Shown one piece after another: positions 1-6,079 of a DNA stretch of 6,079 nt. A program made the translations under genes and the position numbers. The DNA is from Pirellulaceae bacterium (GTDB taxonomy: Bacteria; Planctomycetota; Planctomycetia; Pirellulales; Pirellulaceae). The stretch's first letter is position 1. Every line of letters begins with the position of its first letter. A model generated the notes under the pieces. The model did not search any database. It was not told the DNA's origin and saw only the letters and a list, made by a program, of their open reading frames with translations. The DNA is taken from positions 1-6,079 of the forward strand of contig JADLDX010000625.1 in NCBI GenBank assembly GCA_020846515.1. The letters are read 5' to 3'.

Positions 1-3000
1 GGCGACCGATTCGAGCAGACCATGAGCGGCTGGGTTGGCGGCGCCGCCCAGCGACAGTGCCAACTGCAGTAAGACTCCGGCATCCTTTTCTTGACCAGCC
101 AGATTCGCCAACGCACTCAAATCACTGCCAGGCTTGTTCGGCGAAGCATCCGCCAAAGTGGGCTCAGCCAAAGTAACCGCATAACGCCGCACGCGTGGGT
201 CAGCATCTTTGAGACCGATGGCCAAAGTTGCCTGATCGACTTGTGACAGTCCCTGAAGAGTACCGAGGACTTGCGCCCGTACCGAGGGCAACTGGCTCTC
301 AGTCAACAGGGCCTTGAGTTGCTGCACCAGCGTTGGAGATGCACTGGCTGTACTGCGCCATAAGATTTGCTGAGCCGCCAGGTCGCGGGCTGCGCCGTTA
401 TCACTAGCGAGCGTTTTTAGCAATTCGTCATCGCTCATCTTGTCCGTAAGCGGCAAAGCGGTGGGCTTGAAATCTTCGCGACGTACCCGATAGATGCGCC
501 CCAAGCCGGTACCGGCGCGGAGGTTCAATTGATCTTGCCAAGCGGTGGGAATCCACTGAGGATGCTCGATGACCAAACGCACCATATCAACGATCCAGAG
601 AGTGCCATCGGGTGCATTGACCACGCGCACTGGACGCGAAAATGGATCGCTAGATGCAAAGAAATCGAATTGCGTGTCCTGCGCAAAACGTTGGCCAACA
701 AAAGACGAGCCAGCCTGGTGTACTTGAAAACGAGCCACCAGGTTATGCACCGGTTCACACACCAAGGCCGCACCTCGCATCTCTTCGCCCAGGCCCGGCA
801 CGCGGCAAATGATGCTGCTGCAGGCGCTGGTGAAACGATTAAAGGCATGCAGATCGTTAAATCGATCTTTGGTACGACTGGCCGGCAACACCGGTGGAGC
901 TACTGGTGGATCCAACAAGTGCTGATACGCTGAGCCACTTAACCCCGCACGTCGACGATAGGGGTCTTCCACGACGTAATGAAACATCGGCTGATTGTTG
1001 ACGTTACCGAACCAGTTATTGAACTCGTCACGGCCACGAACATATTGAGTATGTCCACTGGTCAGCGTAAAGACGCCGGTGTCGGGTTGCCAATGCACAT
1101 CGCGTCCCGAAACATTCGTCCGCTGACCATTGCGTGTGCTGTGTAACTCTTGAGTGTTATCGCCAGAAGTAAAATTCAGCCAGCCATCCAAACCGATTTC
1201 AAATCCGCTGGCGCGATGTTGCGGATTGGCCTGGGCAATACCTTGAAGTAACTCTTCGCGCAATTCGGCTTGTCCGTCGCCATCGCGGTCAGCGGCAAAA
1301 AAGATGGCCGGTGAAGTGATAATGATCGCGCCATCGCGCCACGGTATCACACTGCTGGGATAGTTCAGGCCGCTGAGGAAAATTTGCGATTGGTCCAAAG
1401 TGCCATCACCATCGGAATCACGCAACCAGCGTACCCGCCCGCCCTCCTCCGTACCCAACGGGTAATCGCTCATCTCGGCCACCCACACGCGCCCGTCGTG
1501 ACCAAACGCGATATTGATCGGATCGTTCACCAGCGGTTCGGCGGCCATCATGTCGACCACAAACCCTGGTGGCACATGGATCGACTTCAGAGCTTGAGAG
1601 GGTGTGGTTGGTTTATCATCGGCGCGCTCCTGGCCGAAGATCTCGCGTACTCGGCGCTCAATCAATTCCTCAGTGCCCGACTGCCAGCGACCGGGTTGGT
1701 TGTAATACAGCATCGAAGCGTCCACTTCGTAACCACCTTCGGCTCGCATGCGCTCGCTGGCCACATAGGCAAAGACATCGTCGGTGTATGCCGCCACCCA
1801 AACGCGATCGGCCGGCAAATTCTTTTCCAGCCGAATTTGATAATCCAGGACCACTTCACCGCCCAAGAAAACCCAGAGCAGATCTTTACCGAACGACCAG
1901 GTATGAATGGGTGCGGGGTACGTTTCGGGTAACCGCCCCATCTTTTTCAAAGTGGCTAACATCGATTCGGCCCAACGACGTCGAGTGACACTTGGGTCGT
2001 TCTTGGCGGCTTCCAGTTCAGCCCGGGTCGGCATTTCCGGTGCCAAACCTGCATAGCCAAAATGTCCGTCCGGAAACTGCTTGAGCGTCTGCCACTGGCC
2101 TTTCAAGGCCGCTTCGATGCTGCTGGCCATCGCCGCGCCGTGCCGCTTAGCATCTTCATAACCAGTTCGCGGTTCAGGATTGGCATCGGCACCACAGCCG
2201 ATGATTGGCAAGAACACTGCGTCACTGTGGGTCTTCTCCAATGCAGAGGCAGATAGACCAGCCCAGTCGGCACTTACTTGATTGAAGTCCGGCCCCAGCG
2301 TTGTGCAATGACAGGCGTACATGAACGCTGCGCCCAACAACTTTCCATCTTTTGATACGCCGCGTATCAACTGCACTCGATGATCAACTGGTCCATCGGC
2401 TTGTTTGCCAAAGCCGGTCCACAATCCATTCTTCAAGACACGTCGATTGACCGCAAAGGCGGCCGTTGATTGGCCAAGTTCTAATGTGGCTTCGCGCCGC
2501 GCGGCCATTGCCTGACTGATGGCTTTCAGAATGCCCGCTTGGACATGGGCAGCATGACGATCGATGGCCGCTTGCTCTTCTTGGCTGAGCGGCGTGCGGA
2601 AGATATTGTTCAAACCGCCAGCGGCTTGAGGGGCTGCGTGAGAATGCGTTGAGCATATAACAAAGTCACTGCGTGCCAGGCCATAGGCCGCTTGCAATTT
2701 CTCTTCGAGCTGTCGCGTCATCGAGCCCACAATCGCAATCGAGTCGACGGAAACCATCACTAACGTTCGCGTGCCGGTGGTCGCAGGCGTGATCGCTGAC
2801 ACAGAGGCTTGATCTTTGACTTGTGTCAGCACCATCGCCCGCGCGAACAATGGGTCGGCCACAGCGGTATGCGGTTTATCGCGGGTGGAATATCCGCTCA
2901 GTCGAACTGGTTCGGTGGGCGTCACTTCGACCTTACCAAAGCCCACCAGCATCGGCGGCTGGCCATCGGCGGCCCAGCAGGTCATGCTGGCGAAAGAGCT

Positions 3001-3051
3001 TAGAACCAGACATAGAGCGATTGTCATGAATCGGCGATAGATGCACGCCAT
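1..3051 (-). CDS. Exported ceramidase-like / PVC-type membrane-bound dehydrogenase fusion with HEAT-like repeats (3' end outside window)
   Basis: The frame stays open for 1017 codons from ATG at 3051 to the window edge, so the C-terminus is missing. Residues 1-28 form a signal peptide (RR at 6-7, hydrophobic 9-23, cleavage near WAA at 26-28). Residues about 30-475 resemble neutral/alkaline ceramidases: THSH (135-138), ACHC with H248, GGE with E399, and Y429 followed by EGGYE match the family's zinc-site segments. The segment where the family has its nucleophilic serine reads GCGADANPEP (285-294), with no serine. After a short linker, residues about 484-870 resemble the planctomycete membrane-bound dehydrogenase/propeller family: IHVPPGF (491-497), two Asp-rich loops (D545-D553 and from D588), TSAC (741-744) and CEPVHN (765-770). 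From about 872, helical HEAT-like repeats begin. In this family a CxxCH cytochrome c domain often follows; it would lie outside the window. Substrate is unknown. A GGAG site 8 bases upstream supports the start. Confidence 0.85.
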   Translation of the reverse strand, partial: MACIYRRFMTIALCLVLSSFASMTCWAADGQPPMLVGFGKVEVTPTEPVRLSGYSTRDKPHTAVADPLFARAMVLTQVKDQASVSAITPATTGTRTLVMVSVDSIAIVGSMTRQLEEKLQAAYGLARSDFVICSTHSHAAPQAAGGLNNIFRTPLSQEEQAAIDRHAAHVQAGILKAISQAMAARREATLELGQSTAAFAVNRRVLKNGLWTGFGKQADGPVDHRVQLIRGVSKDGKLLGAAFMYACHCTTLGPDFNQVSADWAGLSASALEKTHSDAVFLPIIGCGADANPEPRTGYEDAKRHGAAMASSIEAALKGQWQTLKQFPDGHFGYAGLAPEMPTRAELEAAKNDPSVTRRRWAESMLATLKKMGRLPETYPAPIHTWSFGKDLLWVFLGGEVVLDYQIRLEKNLPADRVWVAAYTDDVFAYVASERMRAEGGYEVDASMLYYNQPGRWQSGTEELIERRVREIFGQERADDKPTTPSQALKSIHVPPGFVVDMMAAEPLVNDPINIAFGHDGRVWVAEMSDYPLGTEEGGRVRWLRDSDGDGTLDQSQIFLSGLNYPSSVIPWRDGAIIITSPAIFFAADRDGDGQAELREELLQGIAQANPQHRASGFEIGLDGWLNFTSGDNTQELHSTRNGQRTNVSGRDVHWQPDTGVFTLTSGHTQYVRGRDEFNNWFGNVNNQPMFHYVVEDPYRRRAGLSGSAYQHLLDPPVAPPVLPASRTKDRFNDLHAFNRFTSACSSIICRVPGLGEEMRGAALVCEPVHNLVARFQVHQAGSSFVGQRFAQDTQFDFFASSDPFSRPVRVVNAPDGTLWIVDMVRLVIEHPQWIPTAWQDQLNLRAGTGLGRIYRVRREDFKPTALPLTDKMSDDELLKTLASDNGAARDLAAQQILWRSTASASPTLVQQLKALLTESQLPSVRAQVLGTLQGLSQVDQATLAIGLKDADPRVRRYAVTLAEPTLADASPNKPGSDLSALANLAGQEKDAGVLLQLALSLGGAANPAAHGLLESVA

Positions 3052-3059
3052 GGGAGGAG

Positions 3060-3063
3060 CTCC
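3060..3063 (-). promoter_or_regulatory. Ribosome binding site of the ceramidase-dehydrogenase fusion gene
   Basis: On the minus strand GGAG lies 8 bases before the ATG at 3051, inside the palindrome GGAGCTCC. It favours this start over the in-frame ATG at 3027 (Met9), which has no purine-rich site before it and would shorten the n-region of the signal peptide by removing its two arginines. Confidence 0.55.
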
Positions 3064-3110
3064 AAAAAGCAAAGCAGAATGAGCGGTGCAGGTGGGATGA
3101 ATTTTCGTGA

Positions 3111-3551
3111 TCAACCGGGCTGGGCGAGGGACCGAACCATCGATGTCAAAATGGCATCAAAGACCATTGATTGTTGATCCATGTCTCGGTCTTCACCTTG
3201 AATCTGAATCAAGTATACGGAGTTCTCACTCTCGACGGTCAGCAGTTTGGAGGTGATGACGAAATCGAGATAATAGAAGCGTTGAATGGTGCCAATGCAC
3301 AATTGACCAGCAATGTCCACTTCGTACGTTTCGCTTTCCACGTCCTCGTACTCGGCGTTCATCGCCTCGGCAGCCTCCTCGATCGCGTCAGTGGCATCTT
3401 GCTCTGGTGAGAGGAGATGGATCGACATGAACGAGCCACCCGGGGTTTCCAAGGCCATCCCTGGACGATTCTCACCGGAGGCTTCCTCGTTGATTGCCCA
3501 AGAATCTGGGTAAAATAGTGTTAAACCAAGGCCTGTGTACTGTTTAGGCAT
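3111..3551 (-). CDS. Small DcrB/PsbP-fold-like protein, function unknown
   Basis: The predicted product has 146 residues, is acidic and has no signal peptide or membrane segment. It opens with a Gly-Leu-rich strand and FYPDSW (13-18), continues with a conserved-looking GGSFMSIHLL strand (38-47), a helix rich in Asp, Glu and Ala (50-70), two strands around 75-105, and ends with the helix VFDAILTSMVRSL (130-142). An opening 'YPxxW' strand and a closing 'F..I..S' helix are typical of the DcrB/PsbP/DUF1795 fold, so I infer that fold; no catalytic residues are apparent. The frame is open upstream to an ATG at 3812, but that extension runs antisense to the start of the TPR gene and has no family-like sequence, so I chose Met at 3551. 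The ribosome site is weak. It ends 59 bases before the fusion gene on the same strand, so co-transcription is plausible. Confidence 0.7.
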   Translation of the reverse strand: MPKQYTGLGLTLFYPDSWAINEEASGENRPGMALETPGGSFMSIHLLSPEQDATDAIEEAAEAMNAEYEDVESETYEVDIAGQLCIGTIQRFYYLDFVITSKLLTVESENSVYLIQIQGEDRDMDQQSMVFDAILTSMVRSLAQPG

Positions 3552-3643
3552 GCGACGGAATCCAGAACCTTCTACCAGTAATTGGGGGGTAAATGCGAAG
3601 AACGACCTAGCGTCGGTCTGGCCGAATTCGCTACCATCGCCGC

Positions 3644-3649
3644 ATTGTA
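3644..3649 (-). promoter_or_regulatory. Candidate -10 box for the DcrB/PsbP-like gene
   Basis: On the minus strand TACAAT (five of six against TATAAT) sits in the divergent intergenic region, which would give a leader of roughly 85 bases before the ATG at 3551. No good -35 hexamer is found at 16-18 bases, so this rests on the -10 box alone. It overlaps the region just upstream of the candidate plus-strand promoter. Confidence 0.2.
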
Positions 3650-3658
3650 CCCGAAGGA

Positions 3659-3687
3659 TTGCCAATAGAAACACTTGAGCATAGAAG
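3659..3687 (+). promoter_or_regulatory. Candidate sigma70-type promoter of the TPR lipoprotein gene
   Basis: TTGCCA at 3659-3664 (five of six against TTGACA) and TAGAAG at 3682-3687 (four of six against TATAAT) are separated by exactly 17 bases. The last base of the -10 box is 7 bases before the GTG at 3694, so transcription would begin at or very near the start codon. The pattern is visible in the sequence; its activity is inference. Confidence 0.35.
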
Positions 3688-3693
3688 CCCAAC

Positions 3694-4650
3694 GTGCCAA
3701 GCCGGACATTCGCCACTGGCCTAAAGCTGCTCAGAACTCTGTGCTTGTGGCTGTGCTTGACCTCATGCACGACTACCATGGGTTGTCGCGTACTGCGCGA
3801 TCGGGAATCCAAGGTGCCCTACGCCCGGGAGCTGTCTCTACGTGGTGCGGATGCCCTCCAGCAGCGCAAATTCGGTGAAGCCGAACAATTGTTCGTCGAT
3901 GCGCTCCGACAAAGCCCCAACGATGAACGCGCCCAGTGGGGCTATTCCGAAGTTCTGTGGCAACGCGGTGAACATGTCTTGGCCACTCGTCACATGGTCC
4001 AGGCCGTCGAACTGAGCGGTTCCAATCCTGAACTGTTGGTGAGACTGGGACAAATGTACCTGGAGCAGAAAGATTTCACCAATGCGCAAGCACAAGCCGA
4101 TGCCGCGCTGAAAACACATCGCAACAATCCAGCCGCTTGGGCTCTGAAGGCCGACCTACTGCGAGCCGACGGCAAGTTAGAAGAAGCGATCGATTGTTAC
4201 CAACGAGCCCTACTGTATCGACCGGATTGGCCAGAGGTTCAAGTAACAGTCGCCGAACTGTATCGACTTTCGCATCGTCCCCAACGCGCTTTGGCGACGC
4301 TCGACCGCTTGACCGACCAACGCTCGGAAAACCAAATGCCTCCGCGGGCTTACCTGCTGCGCGGTCAAGCGCTGGCCGATATGGGAGAGCGCGACGCGGC
4401 TTTGGTCTATCTGCGAAACGCTACCCCGAAAGTCCCGGCGGACCAAAGTAATCTGTTGTACGAATTCGCAGAGGTTCAATATCAATTGGGCGATCTGGTC
4501 GAAGCCCGCCTGTGCTTAGGTCGCGCGCTGCAGCACAACCCTAACCTCAACACGGCTCTGCGCTTGCAAACGGAACTCGACCGATTGTTGGAACATCCTA
4601 TTGATTCGAAGATTCCGGCTGTGCTGGTTGGTCATACCAATCCCCGCTGA
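3694..4650 (+). CDS. TPR-repeat lipoprotein
   Basis: A 318-residue protein starting with GTG. An in-frame TAG at 3682-3684 makes this the earliest possible common start, and a later start at ATG 3778 would remove the export signal. Residues 10-25 form a basic-hydrophobic signal ending in the lipobox LTSC (22-25); a second cysteine in TMGC (28-31) is a less good alternative. The mature protein is therefore probably lipid-anchored and exported. From about residue 45 to 288 it is built of some seven tetratricopeptide repeats of about 34 residues, with clear units at 45-78, 113-146, 147-180, 219-252 and 253-286 showing the family pattern (small residues at the helix contacts, A..A/Y...AL..P). TPR solenoids bind other proteins; no enzymatic domain is present and the partner is unknown. 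The last 30 residues are outside the repeats. No Shine-Dalgarno site precedes the start. The divergent neighbour is the DcrB/PsbP-like gene. Confidence 0.85.
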   Translation: MPSRTFATGLKLLRTLCLWLCLTSCTTTMGCRVLRDRESKVPYARELSLRGADALQQRKFGEAEQLFVDALRQSPNDERAQWGYSEVLWQRGEHVLATRHMVQAVELSGSNPELLVRLGQMYLEQKDFTNAQAQADAALKTHRNNPAAWALKADLLRADGKLEEAIDCYQRALLYRPDWPEVQVTVAELYRLSHRPQRALATLDRLTDQRSENQMPPRAYLLRGQALADMGERDAALVYLRNATPKVPADQSNLLYEFAEVQYQLGDLVEARLCLGRALQHNPNLNTALRLQTELDRLLEHPIDSKIPAVLVGHTNPR

Positions 4651-4746
4651 CCGTTAGCGTGCCCGGTTTGCATAACGCGTAATCGTAAGGTAGGGTTTGG
4701 GTGCGGTGGATTTCTCTCCGTTCCTTTTCTCCCAAAGGGCAGCCGG

Positions 4747-4992
4747 ATGTCAGCAGCGTTAGAACCTCAAGTGCCTACCGATTTCGTTGACCGAAGACAA
4801 TCCGCAGCCCCGTCCAGCGGCGTGATCGAGCGCCGGCAATTTGGCAATACTCATTACGGACTATCGCCCGCCGCTCGCGAACTGGCTGAAACCATTGACA
4901 ATTACAAGCTTCAAAATCGCCGTCGCTACATCACTTACGAAGAGATGCTCACGGTGATTACCGAATTGGGTTATGTGAAACAGGCTCTGTAA
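4747..4992 (+). CDS. Small conserved-looking hypothetical protein (81 residues)
   Basis: The protein has no signal peptide or membrane segment and no cysteine. The first 30 residues are Pro/Ala/Ser-rich and probably disordered, with two similar basic elements, DRRQ (15-18) and ERRQFGN (28-34). Residues about 38-81 look folded: a helix LSPAARELAETIDNYKL (39-55), a basic RRR (58-60), then YITYEEMLTVITELGYVK (61-78), a helix ending in a short aromatic turn. The composition of the C-terminal half resembles small proteins I associate with planctomycetes, but I cannot name a family or function. The ATG is preceded by AAAGGG (4734-4739) with 7 bases spacing, a modest ribosome site. It follows the TPR gene in the same direction after 96 bases, so it may have its own promoter, though none is convincing. 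Confidence 0.75.
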   Translation: MSAALEPQVPTDFVDRRQSAAPSSGVIERRQFGNTHYGLSPAARELAETIDNYKLQNRRRYITYEEMLTVITELGYVKQAL

Positions 4993-5040
4993 TCGTTCCA
5001 GCTTGCCCAAACCCATGGTCGAATTGGCTCGGGAGTTTCG

Positions 5041-6079
5041 TTAGTCCCTGATGACACGCGGCGACGTGGCCCGCTGCAATGATTGATTCAGCGCGGCGGC
5101 TGCTCCCTCTGGAATATTGGTTTGTCCGACTGACACTTGCTGCAGTTTCGGCAACGCTTCCAACCAGCGGACGCTCGGCGGTCCAATCTGTGTCCCATCC
5201 AACCAGAGTTGCTCGAGCTTGCCAGGTTTACCAAGCATCGCCAGCATTTGATCATCGACGGCGCAGAGTGAAAGATCTAACTCTCTCAAGTTCGGTAACT
5301 GGCCAATCAGCGTCATGACCGACGCATCTATGTTTGTGTCCTCCAGGCTCAGCCGCTCAAGCTGCCGCATTTGGCCGAGCCATGCCAAGTCTTTCGGCGT
5401 GACGTTGCTCATCGACACGTCCAACCATCGCAGCTCTCTACATTGACCAACGGCCTGCCAGGCCGATTGACTGAGCCGACTGTGGCACAACACCAAATCG
5501 GTGAGATCGGTTGAGTTCGTGAGGTTGTTGGGGCTGGCTGCGACGGATGAACCAGTACCAGTTGCCCCGCCCGGTCCGGCCATGCTTAATAGGTGACGAT
5601 CGCGAACCAACAGAAAATGTACGTAATCCTGTTGAGCATCATTACCGCCGAGGATTTCCAGCAAGCGCTGTGACGGTTTCTCGCCCCGATATACCGCCAC
5701 CAAGGCTTGAAAAAACTCAGCGCGCGAGTCTTCCGCATCAAAAGTGTTCAAGCGTTGCTCTGCCGCGCGCGCAGCCATGGCTTGGGTGTCGTTTACTCCG
5801 GTAGCATCAGATGGAGTGTCCTTTGCCTGTCCGTCTTGACTGAAGCTGGGTTGCTCACTGTTGGCTTCCTCACTGCCTAGCGGTGGAAAGCGTTTGTCCA
5901 AAAAGAAGTGAGCCAGACCGGCGGCTTGCGTATAAAGCTGCCCGATGTCCGGATCGCTTTTCCAATCCTCCAGGCCGCGCTGATTCAGATCATCCCACTT
6001 GACCCAATAGCCGTCATGCAGCGCTCGATAACGGGCCGCTTGCATGCGCGGCGCCGTCCAACCGCCTAGTTGCCAGTAA
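5041..6079 (-). CDS. C-terminal part of a probable gluzincin-like (DUF1570-like) protein with leucine-rich repeats (5' end outside window)
   Basis: The frame is open to the right edge, and 11 in-frame residues precede the first ATG (6045), so the true start is probably outside the window. Numbering below counts from that Met. The visible N-terminus (GGWTAPRM just before it, then the segment up to LYTQAAGLAHFFLD at about 37-50) resembles the part after the active site in planctomycete DUF1570/gluzincin peptidase-like proteins; the expected HExxH would lie upstream and cannot be checked here. A low-complexity stretch rich in Ser, Asp, Gln and Ala (about 58-100) interrupts this, then the domain seems to resume at AEFFQALVAVYRGEKPSQ (about 109-126). 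After a Gly/Ser/Asn linker, six leucine-rich repeats of exactly 24 residues occupy 181-324 (5074-5505), pattern LxxLxLxxxxIxxxxxxxLxxLxx, followed by a 10-residue tail. LRRs bind proteins; any peptidase activity is inference. Confidence 0.75.
   Translation of the reverse strand, partial: YWQLGGWTAPRMQAARYRALHDGYWVKWDDLNQRGLEDWKSDPDIGQLYTQAAGLAHFFLDKRFPPLGSEEANSEQPSFSQDGQAKDTPSDATGVNDTQAMAARAAEQRLNTFDAEDSRAEFFQALVAVYRGEKPSQRLLEILGGNDAQQDYVHFLLVRDRHLLSMAGPGGATGTGSSVAASPNNLTNSTDLTDLVLCHSRLSQSAWQAVGQCRELRWLDVSMSNVTPKDLAWLGQMRQLERLSLEDTNIDASVMTLIGQLPNLRELDLSLCAVDDQMLAMLGKPGKLEQLWLDGTQIGPPSVRWLEALPKLQQVSVGQTNIPEGAAAALNQSLQRATSPRVIRD

Noticed and set aside
525..848. Minus-strand frames at 525-848, 1662-1859 and 2384-2656
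   Set aside because: They lie in other frames of the same strand as the fusion gene, which has clear domain motifs through these regions.
529..933. Plus-strand open frame of 134 codons, and others at 1384-1932, 1569-1988, 2062-2256 and 2809-3040
   Set aside because: All lie antisense to the continuous minus-strand fusion gene, have low-complexity or His/Arg-rich products without domain features, and lack ribosome sites. They are shadows of a coding frame.
4137..4485. Frames overlapping the TPR gene (plus 4137-4451, minus 3838-4119, 3990-4175 and 4210-4485)
   Set aside because: The TPR reading frame has regular repeats throughout; these products are compositionally odd and have no recognisable features.
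4668..4696. TTGCAT, 17-base spacer, TAGGGT upstream of the 81-residue protein gene
   Set aside because: Spacing is right but each hexamer matches the consensus at only three of six places, which is expected by chance.
4993..5040. Possible bidirectional terminator between the convergent genes
   Set aside because: Only a 4-base-pair CCAA/TTGG stem can be formed with a long loop and there is no T-run on either strand.
5079..5804. Plus-strand frames at 5079-5318 and 5547-5804
   Set aside because: They are antisense to the LRR gene, whose 24-residue periodicity shows which strand codes.

Overview
The window most likely comes from a planctomycete, probably of the Pirellulaceae type. This is a judgement from protein families and style, not from a marker gene. 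It has medium GC, a very long exported protein that combines a ceramidase-like domain with a 'PVC-type' membrane-bound dehydrogenase domain and HEAT-like repeats, a TPR lipoprotein, 24-residue leucine-rich repeats, and weak or absent Shine-Dalgarno sites. All of these are common in that phylum. I see no RNA gene, insertion sequence, CRISPR array or nucleotide-level repeat.

Layout. From 1 to 3051 on the minus strand there is one uninterrupted reading frame of 1017 codons that leaves the window on the left. I checked every in-frame triplet and found no stop. It begins with a signal peptide, then a neutral ceramidase-like domain, then a dehydrogenase/beta-propeller domain, then helical repeats. 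Just upstream on the same strand, with a 59-base gap, is a small gene (3111-3551) for a probable DcrB/PsbP-fold protein; the two may be one transcript. From 3552 to 3693 lies a divergent intergenic region with candidate promoters for both directions. On the plus strand follow a TPR lipoprotein (3694-4650) and, after a 96-base gap with no convincing promoter, a small conserved-looking 81-residue protein (4747-4992). A 48-base convergent gap without a clear terminator hairpin separates it from a minus-strand gene (5041 to the right edge). That gene encodes the C-terminal part of a probable gluzincin-like (DUF1570-like) protein ending in six leucine-rich repeats.

How they work together: most products look exported or surface-associated (signal peptide, lipobox, LRR and TPR scaffolds), but nothing in the window shows a shared pathway. 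The best candidate for something new is the long minus-strand fusion. Its ceramidase-like domain keeps the predicted zinc ligands but lacks the usual nucleophilic serine, and it is joined to an oxidoreductase-type propeller. No stretch longer than about 150 bases is without a gene.
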